35,854 nt of DNA, taken from NCBI GenBank assembly GCA_030612095.1, contig JAUWOO010000003.1, positions 1-35,854 on the forward strand, in the 5' to 3' direction. Below, in pieces: positions 8,596-18,575 of the stretch (positions are counted from its first letter, which is position 1; each line of letters opens with the position of its first letter). The DNA is from Thermoplasmatota archaeon. Lineage in GTDB: Archaea; Thermoplasmatota; E2; DHVEG-1. The translations under genes and the position numbers were made by a program. The notes below the pieces were generated by a model. It did not search any database and was not told the origin of the DNA. It saw only the letters and a program-made list of their open reading frames with translations.

Positions 8596-9741
8596 TCATT
8601 TTCTCTCTTTTTTAATTTGAATGTCACGTTTCTTAAGTTCTTCAAAAAAAACCGTACAGGGAACAATCTCCTCAGGGCAAAAAACACCTCTTCTACTTAT
8701 TGCACCATCTTCTAGCATTTGAGCAGTAATTGAAACTGGATAACCTGTTGTACGCATCATAGCAGAGATGTCATTTTTGTCATCATAATAGTCAATCATG
8801 GTATATTCCAAGGAATGTTTTTTGTCATTTTTCATTCCTTCACTTAAAACCTTGAGTAATACCACATCTTTTCCTGTAGTGGGAACATTTTTCAAAAGAA
8901 GGGCAATTAGCAAATCCCTAGGCATAATCTTTTGATTTCCAATATCAACTGTATTCTCTCCTGCAAGCCCCATATCTAAAAGAGGTTTAAATTTCTCACA
9001 ATGACCTGGATATCTAATGGTCTTGTAATCAAGATAACCTATACATTTCCTATATGTGTAAGGAAGTGTAGAACAACCACCTGAAGTGGTAAACGCTTCC
9101 ATATCTCCAAATGGTTTTGGAAAAGAAACCGTTTCAATATCACCCATAGATTTCTTTTTGATAATTGCACCATGATCAAGGACCATAGCATCTTCAACAT
9201 ATTCATTGATAAGCCCATTCGGTGAGAATACAATCTGATAGTTGAGTGGTGGTTTTGGATCCATCGGTAAACCACCCACTCTCAATTTCACATAATCAAC
9301 AGAATCCATCTCATCGATTATATCGCGTGTAATAATGGATACTAATCCTGGTGCAAGTCCACAATCAGGAATAATTGTGACATCATTTTTTTTGGCCTTT
9401 TCAAAGAGACCTCGTTCACTCTCAACAATTTGGTTATTTCCACCAAGATCAAGAAAATGCGTCTTGGTTTCTATTGCAATCCTCGCCAGATCATAATTAA
9501 ACCTGTAAGGAATTGCAGAGATTGCAATGTCAATATTTTGAAAATGTTTCTTTACTTCATTTGTATCTTCGACATTGAGATTTGCAAAATCTATGTTGTT
9601 TCCTCTAAGAAATTTTTCGGCAGATCGCAACGTTTCATCGTCTTTATCTGCAATAGTTATATTATCAAAATTTGAATGTTTGCATAGGTCATGTGCAATT
9701 GCTCTACCCATCATTCCAGAGCCAATAACAAGAATTTTCAT
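8596..9741 (-). CDS. Saccharopine dehydrogenase-like NAD(P)-dependent oxidoreductase
   Basis: MKILVIGSGMMGRAIAHDL Rossmann motif, AISAIPYRFN, DCGLAPGLVSII, RVGGLPMDPKPPLNYQIVFSPNGLINEY. Start set to 9741. Confidence 0.85.
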   Translation of the reverse strand: MKILVIGSGMMGRAIAHDLCKHSNFDNITIADKDDETLRSAEKFLRGNNIDFANLNVEDTNEVKKHFQNIDIAISAIPYRFNYDLARIAIETKTHFLDLGGNNQIVESERGLFEKAKKNDVTIIPDCGLAPGLVSIITRDIIDEMDSVDYVKLRVGGLPMDPKPPLNYQIVFSPNGLINEYVEDAMVLDHGAIIKKKSMGDIETVSFPKPFGDMEAFTTSGGCSTLPYTYRKCIGYLDYKTIRYPGHCEKFKPLLDMGLAGENTVDIGNQKIMPRDLLIALLLKNVPTTGKDVVLLKVLSEGMKNDKKHSLEYTMIDYYDDKNDISAMMRTTGYPVSITAQMLEDGAISRRGVFCPEEIVPCTVFFEELKKRDIQIKKERK

Positions 9742-9866
9742 AGTGTTTTTCTCCGCAGAATATTTTTTGTGAATGGAAAGTATCATTAAAAATCATTGCT
9801 CTGCAAATATTTCATAACCATTATATTCAACTACTTTATTTCAGGGGTAATAAGGGAGGTCAAATT

Positions 9867-11159
9867 ATGACTGCAGAATTATGGGATAGCAAGATAGAAT
9901 CAATGCCGCTAAAGAATCTTAAGGAATTGCAACTTAAACGTCTGAAAAAACTTGTGAGCACAGTATATGATAAAAACAAGCATTACAAAAAGAAATTGGA
10001 CGATGCCCAGGTTAAACCAGGAGATATCAAAACTCTAAAAGACATAGAGAAAATCCCATTTCTAACAAAACAAGACTTACGTGAATACTATCCTTTTGGT
10101 CTTGTATGTACTGAGATGGATGATATTGTAGAGATTCATGCTTCTTCAGGTACAACTGGTAAACCTGTGGTCGGACCGTACACCAGAAATGATGTTGAAC
10201 TCTGGGGTGAAGTAATGGCCCGTTCACTTTGGGCTAACGGAATGCGTAAGAATGACATCATGCAGAATTCATATGGATACGGTCTTTTTACCGGCGCTCA
10301 TGGTTTTGAGAAAGGAGCCCAGAAAATAGGTGCAATGGTCATTACTATTAGTTCCGGCAACACAAAACGTCAGATTGATGTTATGAAAGATTTTGGTAGC
10401 ACCGTTATTGCATGCACTCCATCTTACTCGCTATATATTGCAGAAGTTGCTGAGGAGAACGGCCTGGATCCAGTGAATGATTTCAAACTCCGTTTGGGGG
10501 TTTTTGGAGCTGAAGCATGGAGTGAGGAAATGAGAACAAACGTTGAGAAACGCTGGGGAATCACTGCCCATGAACATTATGGTCTTACGGAGATAATAGG
10601 TCCCGGCGTTGTTTCTGAATGTAAACATAAAAAATTACATATAAATGCAGATCATTTTCTAGCTGAGATAATTGATCCAAAAACTGGTGAAACTCTAGAG
10701 CCAGGTGAAGAAGGAGAACTTGTTTTTACCACACTTACTAAAGAGGCTTTTCCTGCCATCAGATTCAGAACAAAAGATCTTGCAACACTATATGAAGATA
10801 CATGTGAATGCGGTCGAACTCTACCCATTCAATCAAGAATCAAAGGTAGAAGCGACGACATGATGAAAGTAAAAGGAGTTATTGTGTTTCCATCACAGAT
10901 AGAAGCTGCACTAATGCAAGTCACTGGGGTAAGTGACAACTATCAAATAATAAAAACCAAAAAAGGTGATATAACTTCACTTTCTGTCGAAGTAGAACCA
11001 ACTGAAGAACGCTACAAAGAAGGGCACCTAGACGATCTTGAAAAACAAGCTGAAGACGAGATTTATAGCATCTTAAATCTACATGTGCCAGTCAACGCTA
11101 TTGAGCCAAAAACTATACCAAGGAGTACTGGAAAAGCAAAAAGAGTAATTGAGCGATAA
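9867..11159 (+). CDS. paaK: Phenylacetate-CoA ligase family (aryl-acid--CoA ligase)
   Basis: HASSGTTGKPVVGPYT, EHYGLTEIIGPGV, RTKDLATLYEDTCECGRTLPIQSRIKGRSDDMMKVKGV, STGKAKRVIE. Confidence 0.92.
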   Translation: MTAELWDSKIESMPLKNLKELQLKRLKKLVSTVYDKNKHYKKKLDDAQVKPGDIKTLKDIEKIPFLTKQDLREYYPFGLVCTEMDDIVEIHASSGTTGKPVVGPYTRNDVELWGEVMARSLWANGMRKNDIMQNSYGYGLFTGAHGFEKGAQKIGAMVITISSGNTKRQIDVMKDFGSTVIACTPSYSLYIAEVAEENGLDPVNDFKLRLGVFGAEAWSEEMRTNVEKRWGITAHEHYGLTEIIGPGVVSECKHKKLHINADHFLAEIIDPKTGETLEPGEEGELVFTTLTKEAFPAIRFRTKDLATLYEDTCECGRTLPIQSRIKGRSDDMMKVKGVIVFPSQIEAALMQVTGVSDNYQIIKTKKGDITSLSVEVEPTEERYKEGHLDDLEKQAEDEIYSILNLHVPVNAIEPKTIPRSTGKAKRVIER

Positions 11160-11189
11160 AATTAGTAAAAAGGTGAGGATGAGAATAAG

Positions 11190-12257
11190 ATGATAGAGGT
11201 GTTGGAAGGTATTTTGCCATATATATCTGGTCTTTACACTCTACCGTGGATACTTGTTGGATTCATTCTGACAATTTTAATTGCGAAAGTAACCGGTAGA
11301 GAAAAGATAGATAAAATAATGAAAAAAATTGGACTAATACTGCTGTACTTCTTTGTTCCTGTTCTCCTCTTTAGGATTTTTCTCAATACAAATTTTGGTG
11401 AAGAACAGATTAAGTTTTCAATAATAGTCGCTGCAATAATCTTTTTCATGTATTTGTTAGCATATATGTTTGCTAGATATAATATAAGAAAACAGGGACT
11501 CACCAGTACAAAGAAAAATCTCTATCTAAAAACGATACTTACAAACCAGGGACGAAGTTCTGCATTTATCGGTGGGGCAATGCTTGCAATTGAAGCATGG
11601 GCAGTCCCGGCTGGAATTTACATGGCACTTGTTGGTATCGGACTCTTCGCAATTATTCCATACATCCTGGCACATATGCACAAGAAAGAATCTATAAATC
11701 CAGGAGAAGCTGAACAAGTTAAAACTTTACCCTGGTATTTGAAACTTTATCCATGGTATCTTATTGCATTTGTAATTGCCGCAGTTACCATTCATGAAAC
11801 CACAGGCGTTACAACCACAGATTTTGGTGATGCAGGGATTTTATTGAAATTTTACACAGCCATAACAATACCTGCTGCATTATACTATGTTGGAGCAGGA
11901 ATACATCCAGCAGATCTTAAAGTATCTGAATTGAAAAAACTATGTGGAATGGATAAAAATAAGAAATGTGAAGACCATTGGACGTGGGTAAGAAATATGC
12001 TTATTCTAACAGTTGTAATAACTCCAATACTTACTGTTCTGGTATTTGGCCCATTCTTTGCACTTGGAGCAATACCTCCTGCATGGTTTGCAGTGATTAT
12101 TATTAACTCAGTTCTTCCAATAACTAGTACCAATATATTCCTGCTACCTTATGGAATTGATAAAAAATCCACTGTTCATGCTGTTACATGGACAACACTT
12201 ATATGCGTACCAATTATTGTAGCATTAATTATGATTTTTGGAATATATTTCGCATGA
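11190..12257 (+). CDS. Multi-pass permease, AEC (auxin efflux carrier)-like
   Basis: About ten hydrophobic segments; TILTNQGRSSAFIGGAML and NSVLPITSTNIFLLPYGID segments; 30 bp downstream of paaK on the same strand. Confidence 0.6.
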   Translation: MIEVLEGILPYISGLYTLPWILVGFILTILIAKVTGREKIDKIMKKIGLILLYFFVPVLLFRIFLNTNFGEEQIKFSIIVAAIIFFMYLLAYMFARYNIRKQGLTSTKKNLYLKTILTNQGRSSAFIGGAMLAIEAWAVPAGIYMALVGIGLFAIIPYILAHMHKKESINPGEAEQVKTLPWYLKLYPWYLIAFVIAAVTIHETTGVTTTDFGDAGILLKFYTAITIPAALYYVGAGIHPADLKVSELKKLCGMDKNKKCEDHWTWVRNMLILTVVITPILTVLVFGPFFALGAIPPAWFAVIIINSVLPITSTNIFLLPYGIDKKSTVHAVTWTTLICVPIIVALIMIFGIYFA

Positions 12258-12273
12258 AAAACAACTAGAGATA

Positions 12274-13047
12274 TTATAACTTCTTCAAAATAAGTTCTGC
12301 CACCTTTTTACCTGAAAGAAGCATACCACCAAATATAGGCCCCATTCTTTGTGAGCCATATACTGCATTTGCACACATACCTGCTACAAAAAGACCCGGA
12401 TAAGCTTCCCCTGTATTTTCAACAACGGCCCGCTCACCAATATCTGCACACATTGATCTTTCATTCTCAAGATCTCCACTTTTCGTGTCTAAAGGACCGC
12501 ATTTCTTACGCACGATTTTACAGATTTCGGCAGGGTGACCAGTAGCATCAATGCAATATTTAGCTCGAATTGTAAGTGGATCAACATGTAAGCCAGCAAC
12601 TTCTATTGCACTCCAATTGATAACAAAGCCATTTACTTCTTTGTTTTTGTTTAGTAGGACATCTTCGACAGAGATTGCATTAAAAAATCTAGCACCTGCA
12701 TCAATTGCAGATGAACAAAGTTTTGTAACTGCTTCTATAGAATCAGCACTATAATATCCTTTACCTTCATCGGTAACCTTGATGTTCGCTTCTTCAAGTA
12801 AATGCTTAGATTCTTTCTGAACAACAATAACTGGAAATGTCATACCACCACCCCACATACCACCACCAATTGAAAGCTTTCTTTCAAACAGAACGGTTTT
12901 CTTACCTGCTTTTGCCAAATACCGTGCAGCAATGAGGCCAGCGGGACCAGCACCAGCAATAGCAACATCAACATCGAAATAATCTTGAAACTCTTTAGAA
13001 AAACGATTAAATATAATTCTTGTTACAACAACGTCGTCAATCCCCAT
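12274..13047 (-). CDS. thi4: Thiamine thiazole synthase, archaeal (His-type) Thi4
   Basis: VDVAIAGAGPAGLIAARYLAKAGKKTVLFERKLSIGGGMWGGGM, GLHVDPLTIRAKYCIDATGHPAE, RMGPIFGGMLLSGKK. Start set to MGIDDVV at 13047. Confidence 0.92.
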   Translation of the reverse strand: MGIDDVVVTRIIFNRFSKEFQDYFDVDVAIAGAGPAGLIAARYLAKAGKKTVLFERKLSIGGGMWGGGMTFPVIVVQKESKHLLEEANIKVTDEGKGYYSADSIEAVTKLCSSAIDAGARFFNAISVEDVLLNKNKEVNGFVINWSAIEVAGLHVDPLTIRAKYCIDATGHPAEICKIVRKKCGPLDTKSGDLENERSMCADIGERAVVENTGEAYPGLFVAGMCANAVYGSQRMGPIFGGMLLSGKKVAELILKKL

Positions 13048-13133
13048 AAACAAAACCTCGCAGCGACTATGAATTAACCTGCAGTTATTAAAGATACCGT
13101 TAATCATTTACCACAGCAGCATGATACTATTCT

Positions 13134-13571
13134 GTGTTTACCGTTAGAATATTCCAACCAAATGATATGTTTCCAGTTATAAAACTAGCATCCGAGACGC
13201 TGACTGAACGTTACAATCCAAGTCTCTTTAACTATTTCTATGAAACATTTAATCAGGGGTTTTTGGTGGCCGAAAAGCATCACAAGATAGTGGGATTCAT
13301 TGTAGGAGTAAAGACAAGTTTAGAAGGCGCAAGAATACTAATGATAGCAGTATCAGAAAAACAGAGAGGGCAAAACATAGGATCTGCCTTGCTAAATCAC
13401 TTTTTGAAAGAGATAACTATCCGAAAAATAAAACACGTAGAGTTGGAAGTTAAAATAAGCAATAATGTAGCTATTGAATTCTACCGAAAACATGGATTTA
13501 TTGTTGTAGATACAATATCAAAATTTTACCAAAGTGGCGAAGATGCATATACTATGCGCCTGATATTTTAA
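13134..13571 (+). CDS. GNAT acetyltransferase, RimI-like
   Basis: MIAVSEKQRGQNIGSALLNHFL acetyl-CoA loop, NNVAIEFYRKHGF; GTG start. Confidence 0.85.
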   Translation: MFTVRIFQPNDMFPVIKLASETLTERYNPSLFNYFYETFNQGFLVAEKHHKIVGFIVGVKTSLEGARILMIAVSEKQRGQNIGSALLNHFLKEITIRKIKHVELEVKISNNVAIEFYRKHGFIVVDTISKFYQSGEDAYTMRLIF

Positions 13572-13870
13572 GCCTGAACCAGTTCTTTTTCTTTACTTGT
13601 CATAAAACGCTCAGACATTAAATCTAATCTACAAGAAATCTTTTCCAAGCCTGGGCAATCGTTGTCTGCCAAAAGGTCTGCAATGCCCTTACTCAGCTTG
13701 AATACTGCCAGCTTATGTTCTCTTTTAGATTTATAAACCTGATATGGAGTAACATCCAGTTTATAGTACGCCTGAAATGCACATGATCCATCATTTTCGA
13801 CCATATCTTCCAAGTGGGTCTTCAGTTGAAGTAAAAACGTATGTAGCTGAATAAGTTCGTCTTTCTGCAT
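13568..13870 (-). CDS. UPF0058 family protein
   Basis: MQKDELIQLHTFLLQLKTHLEDM... resembles archaeal UPF0058 N-termini; 100 aa. Confidence 0.65.
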   Translation of the reverse strand: MQKDELIQLHTFLLQLKTHLEDMVENDGSCAFQAYYKLDVTPYQVYKSKREHKLAVFKLSKGIADLLADNDCPGLEKISCRLDLMSERFMTSKEKELVQA

Positions 13871-14002
13871 TATAATCTTCCACCATCATCAAAATAATAT
13901 GTTGAAATAAAACATAGGGTTTTTATCCTTTTCTATCCGCCTTTTAAATATAACTACTTCTAACTATACGAAAATGTAAAAAATGAATAGAAAAGATGTA
14001 GA

Positions 14003-15235
14003 TTATTGTACATCTTTCTTAGTTAAAACCTTTACGGACGTGGGCATTTTTACAACATTGCCGATTTTTATACCGACTATTTCCTTTATGTTTTTATTAT
14101 TTGCAATATCCAGAAGTCGCTGGGTGATAATACCATCAAATACCACAGTAGAAATATTGTCACTTTTCTTTAGTTCATCAGTTAATTCTCTCACCGGTAT
14201 TTTCTTCAATTCCTTGTCCTTTCCATCAAGCAGCACTGCCTTCAAAGAACCTGAAATCTCATTGAGCATAGCTGCGTAGTTCTTCTGCCTTTCATCAGAT
14301 ACCTCTTTTCGCTTTTCTTCCACTGGGCCCTCAGAGCGTTGCTTCGTTTTTTGTTCACGTTTTTCTTTTTTAGGTTCGATATCTTTATCCTTTTTCTCGA
14401 GCTTTATGTCATACATCTCAGCATATTGTTCAGCCGGAATCTTATTTTTTAAAGACTTCATAATAAGCTTCTGAGGGATTTCTTCAACCTCGCGAGTCTG
14501 AGGAGCTCGTGCTACAAAATCGACATCTGCAGTTTGCAATAGTTCTTTCAAAATAAGTATGCCGCCCCGATCTCCATCGACAAAAGCAGTAGTAATCCGC
14601 TCCTTCGTTAAATCTATCACCGTTTTAGGTATATTTGTTCCGCCAACCGCTATGACATTCTTAATACCATATTTTAAAAGATTAAGTACATCTCTTCTGC
14701 CTTCAACAATAACAATCGCATCGCTTTTATCAATATTTGGGCCTGCGGGACAATGATCATGACCATAATTAATAATCTCTTCAATTTGTACTGCCTGCCT
14801 AACAGTATCAGCTATGCTTTCTCCATTGACCTTACTATCTTCAAGTACTTTATTCAGCAATTCTTTAGCTCGATCTATCACCTTTTTTCTTCGAACAACG
14901 CGCACATCCTCGACTTCTTCTGCAACAATAGTTGCCTTGCATGGCCCTACTCGATCTATACTTTCAAAAGCAGCCGCAAGGATTACTGTTTCAACCCTAT
15001 CCAAAGACGTCGGTAAGGTTATAGTTCCGTTACTCTTCCCACCTTTCGACTCCAATTCTACTTCTATTCTTCCCACTCTTGCAGATCTTTGCAATTCTCT
15101 TAAATCTAGTTCATCGCCAAGAAGTCCCTCGGTTTGACCAAATATGGCCCCTACCACATCAGATTTCTCTACTATGCCATCTGCTTTAATATTAGCCTTA
15201 ATCATATATTTTGTTGTTGATGGATCAATTACCAT
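14003..15235 (-). CDS. dnaG: Archaeal DnaG-type primase / exosome-associated protein
   Basis: KYMIKANIKADGIVEKSDVVGAIFGQTEGLLGDELDLRELQ, Toprim IVIVEGRRDVLNLLKYG...TTAFVDGDRGG. Start set to 15235. Confidence 0.95.
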   Translation of the reverse strand: MVIDPSTTKYMIKANIKADGIVEKSDVVGAIFGQTEGLLGDELDLRELQRSARVGRIEVELESKGGKSNGTITLPTSLDRVETVILAAAFESIDRVGPCKATIVAEEVEDVRVVRRKKVIDRAKELLNKVLEDSKVNGESIADTVRQAVQIEEIINYGHDHCPAGPNIDKSDAIVIVEGRRDVLNLLKYGIKNVIAVGGTNIPKTVIDLTKERITTAFVDGDRGGILILKELLQTADVDFVARAPQTREVEEIPQKLIMKSLKNKIPAEQYAEMYDIKLEKKDKDIEPKKEKREQKTKQRSEGPVEEKRKEVSDERQKNYAAMLNEISGSLKAVLLDGKDKELKKIPVRELTDELKKSDNISTVVFDGIITQRLLDIANNKNIKEIVGIKIGNVVKMPTSVKVLTKKDVQ

Positions 15236-15492
15236 AACTTTCACCTCATTTAATTTTCTGAAAAGTAGCACCTTTATCCGCCTTTTAGCAAATAGTAGGT
15301 GTTGGACCTCACACTTATCTATTTTGGTAACCCGTGCAGGTCAGTATTTTTTGGTTAAGCGGTTAAGTTAAACTAACTACAATATTGATTAATTATACCT
15401 AATTAGTGCTATTTTTCATTAATATTATAGTCATATATGAGGCTTGCGCCATATTTAAATGTTGTGCTCATATTCAGCATAGAGAATTTCAC

Positions 15493-17628
15493 ATGAAAGA
15501 AAAGATTTACATTGGTGTGGCATGGCCCTATGCAAACGGATCACTACATCTTGGACATATGGCTGGATGCTATTTGCCCGCAGATATATTTGCACGATAT
15601 AACAGAATGAAAGGTAAAGACGTACTAATGGTTTCTGGAAGTGATGAACATGGTACCCCCATTACAATCAGTGCAGAAAACGAAAAAACAACGCCACAGG
15701 CCATTGTAGACAGATACAATGCTGAGCATAATGAAGATTTGAAACATTTTGGTATTTCTTTTGATCTTTTCACGCGTACAACCACTGAAAATCATGAAAA
15801 AGTCGTGCAGGATGTCTTCCTAACTCTCTATGAGAAGGGGCATATCTACAAAAAAAATGTGGATGCGTTTTACTGCAATAATTGTAATCGTTTTTTACCG
15901 GATAGATACATAGAGGGAATATGCCCACACTGTGGTAATGAAAAAGCCAGGGGTGATCAATGTGATGAATGTGGGAAGATACTAGATCCATTGGAACTTC
16001 TGGATGTGAAATGTAAAATTTGTGGAAGTACGCCTGAAGTGAAGACGAGTGATCATCTATTTCTTGCGTTGAGTAAATTTGAACAGAAATTGCTTGATTG
16101 GATGGAAGATAGAAAACATTGGAAATCAAGCGTACTAAAATTTACCCAGAATTGGCTAAAGAATGGACTGGAAGATAGAGCAATAACAAGAGATATGGAA
16201 TGGGGCATAAAAGTTCCAGTTGAAGGTTTTGAGGGTAAACGAATTTATGTCTGGTTCGATGCAGTAACGGGCTATCTATCTGCCAGCAAAGAGTGGTCGC
16301 AGAATTTAGGAGATCCTGATAAGTGGGAAGAATGGTGGAAAAACAAGCAGGCTAAGCATTACTATTTTCTTGCAAAGGACAATATTCCATTTCACAGTTT
16401 GATTTGGCCGTCTATGCTTATGGGTTATGATGATTCATTGAATTTACCATATGATATTCCCGCCAATGAGTATCTGTGCTTAAAGGGAGAGCAATTCTCT
16501 AAAAGCAGAGGACTTGGCATTTTTGTTTCAAATGTTTTAGAAAAGTTTGATGCCGATGCGGTACGATATTATCTTTCCATAAACATGCCCGAAAATAAGG
16601 ATAGCAACTGGTTGTGGGATGATTTCGTAGCAAAAAACAACGATGAACTTGTTGGAACGTATGGTAACTTCATTCACAGAGTGGTTACATTCACACAGAA
16701 AAATTTTGGTGAAATACCAGATCAGGGAACGCTAGATGACTTGGACAATCAAGCAATTAAAAAAATAGAGGAGATATCCAAAGAGGCTAGTGATGCTTTA
16801 GAAAAATGTAGATTCAAGCAGGGTCTTAGAGCTGTGATGAGTCTAGCACAGTTCGGGAACTTCTATTTTGATCAGAAACAACCTTGGGCCCTAATAAAAT
16901 CAGATAAAGACAAATGTGGTACTGTACTACATATTTGTTTGAAGCTAGCTAATGCATTAGCAGTATTTATGGCCCCGTATCTGCCGTTTTCATCAGATAA
17001 AATATGGAGTACTCTTGGCCATAAAAACTCAGTACATCTTGCTAGTTGGAATGATGCTTTGTCCGATTTGATTGTAGGCAATCCGTTAGAAAAACCAAAA
17101 CCAATATTTAAGAAACTTTTATTGGAGGACTTTGTAACCGAGGCAGATCCATTTTCTAAGCTTGATTTACGCGTTGCAAGGGTAATTGATGCAAAAGATC
17201 ACCCTCAAGCCGATAAACTGTATATGCTTCAAGTTGACCTAGGAGCCCTTGGAAAAAGAGTTTTAGTTGCAGGTATGAAACAACACTATACAAAAGAAGA
17301 AATTACAGGAAAAAATATTGTAATTGTAGTAAATCTTAAACCCGCTACAATCCGCGGTGTTAAATCAAATGGTATGCTTCTTGCTGCTAGCGATGGTAGT
17401 GGTGTTGTCTCCCTTCTCAGTCCAGAAGATGCCAGTCCAGGATCAGAGGTATTCATAGAAGGTATACCGAGAGAACCTGTCGGTGTCTTAGAGTTTGATG
17501 ATTTTAAACAAGTGACCTTGATAGTAAACGAAAAACAAGAGACAACATACCAAGGAAAAACTCTGCAGAGTGAAAAAGGCAAAATCATTTCAGACAAAGA
17601 GGTTAAAAAAGGAGCGAAGATATCATAG
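15493..17628 (+). CDS. metG: Methionyl-tRNA synthetase with C-terminal OB-fold tRNA-binding domain
   Basis: YIGVAWPYANGSLHLGHMAGCYLPADIFARY, zinc-knuckle CNNCNRF...CPHCG...CDECG...CKICG, GEQFSKSRG, KLDLRVARVIDAKDHPQADKLYMLQVDLG. Start set to 15493. Confidence 0.95.
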   Translation: MKEKIYIGVAWPYANGSLHLGHMAGCYLPADIFARYNRMKGKDVLMVSGSDEHGTPITISAENEKTTPQAIVDRYNAEHNEDLKHFGISFDLFTRTTTENHEKVVQDVFLTLYEKGHIYKKNVDAFYCNNCNRFLPDRYIEGICPHCGNEKARGDQCDECGKILDPLELLDVKCKICGSTPEVKTSDHLFLALSKFEQKLLDWMEDRKHWKSSVLKFTQNWLKNGLEDRAITRDMEWGIKVPVEGFEGKRIYVWFDAVTGYLSASKEWSQNLGDPDKWEEWWKNKQAKHYYFLAKDNIPFHSLIWPSMLMGYDDSLNLPYDIPANEYLCLKGEQFSKSRGLGIFVSNVLEKFDADAVRYYLSINMPENKDSNWLWDDFVAKNNDELVGTYGNFIHRVVTFTQKNFGEIPDQGTLDDLDNQAIKKIEEISKEASDALEKCRFKQGLRAVMSLAQFGNFYFDQKQPWALIKSDKDKCGTVLHICLKLANALAVFMAPYLPFSSDKIWSTLGHKNSVHLASWNDALSDLIVGNPLEKPKPIFKKLLLEDFVTEADPFSKLDLRVARVIDAKDHPQADKLYMLQVDLGALGKRVLVAGMKQHYTKEEITGKNIVIVVNLKPATIRGVKSNGMLLAASDGSGVVSLLSPEDASPGSEVFIEGIPREPVGVLEFDDFKQVTLIVNEKQETTYQGKTLQSEKGKIISDKEVKKGAKIS

Positions 17629-17660
17629 AAAAAAATAAAAAAAAGTGGGAGAGGAAAAAA

Positions 17661-18575
17661 ATGAGTGTTGTTACATATACAGATCTGCCGTTTAAGATAT
17701 TTAAAAAAGGTAAAGTGAGAGATGTTTACGAAGTTGATAATAATCTTCTTCTCATTGTTACAGACCGTATATCTGCCTTTGATTATGTGCTGGAAGATCC
17801 AATACCGTACAAGGGAGTTTGCCTAACACAAATATCAAAATTTTGGTTTGATTTTTTCAAGGATACGATACCCAGCCATGTTGTTTCTGCTGATGTTGCT
17901 GATTTTCCTAGCGAATTGAGAGAACATGAAGATGTGCTTTCTGGCAGAAGTATGCTTGTGAAAAAAGCTGAAGTATTTCCTATTGAATGTATCGTGAGAG
18001 GATATATTTCTGGCTCAGCGTGGAAATCCTATAAGAAAGATGAGACGGTATGTGGTAGTAAGCTCCCAAGTGGACTTAAAGAGTCTGATAAGTTTGATGA
18101 GCCGCTTTTTACCCCGTCTACCAAGGCTGAAACAGGACATGATATCAATATTTCTTTTGAGGAGATGAAGAAGACAATTGGCGAGGAACCTGCAGAAAAG
18201 CTAAAGGATTTATCTTTGAAGATCTACAAGACTGCATCAGAATATGCACGTAAAAGAGGTATTATTATAGCGGATACAAAATTTGAGTTTGGGAAAATTG
18301 GCAATGAAATAATACTTGTGGATGAGGTTCTCACCCCCGATTCTTCACGTTTTTGGCCTGCGAATTTATACGAACCCGGGAAATCTCAGCCAAGTTTTGA
18401 TAAACAGTTTGTCAGAGATTATTTGTCAAGTACGGGTTGGGATAAGAATTCCCCGCCGCCTCGCCTACCCAAGAATGTTATTTTAGAAACTCAGAATAAA
18501 TATCAAGAGGCTTATGAAAAGGTTACAGGTAAAAAGTTTATATTTGATCAGACTACTGTAAAGAGAGAGTTATAG
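17661..18575 (+). CDS. purC: Phosphoribosylaminoimidazole-succinocarboxamide synthase
   Basis: FKKGKVRDVYEVDNNLLLIVTDRISAFD, PIECIVRGYISGSAWKSYK, DEVLTPDSSRFWP. Confidence 0.95.
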   Translation: MSVVTYTDLPFKIFKKGKVRDVYEVDNNLLLIVTDRISAFDYVLEDPIPYKGVCLTQISKFWFDFFKDTIPSHVVSADVADFPSELREHEDVLSGRSMLVKKAEVFPIECIVRGYISGSAWKSYKKDETVCGSKLPSGLKESDKFDEPLFTPSTKAETGHDINISFEEMKKTIGEEPAEKLKDLSLKIYKTASEYARKRGIIIADTKFEFGKIGNEIILVDEVLTPDSSRFWPANLYEPGKSQPSFDKQFVRDYLSSTGWDKNSPPPRLPKNVILETQNKYQEAYEKVTGKKFIFDQTTVKREL

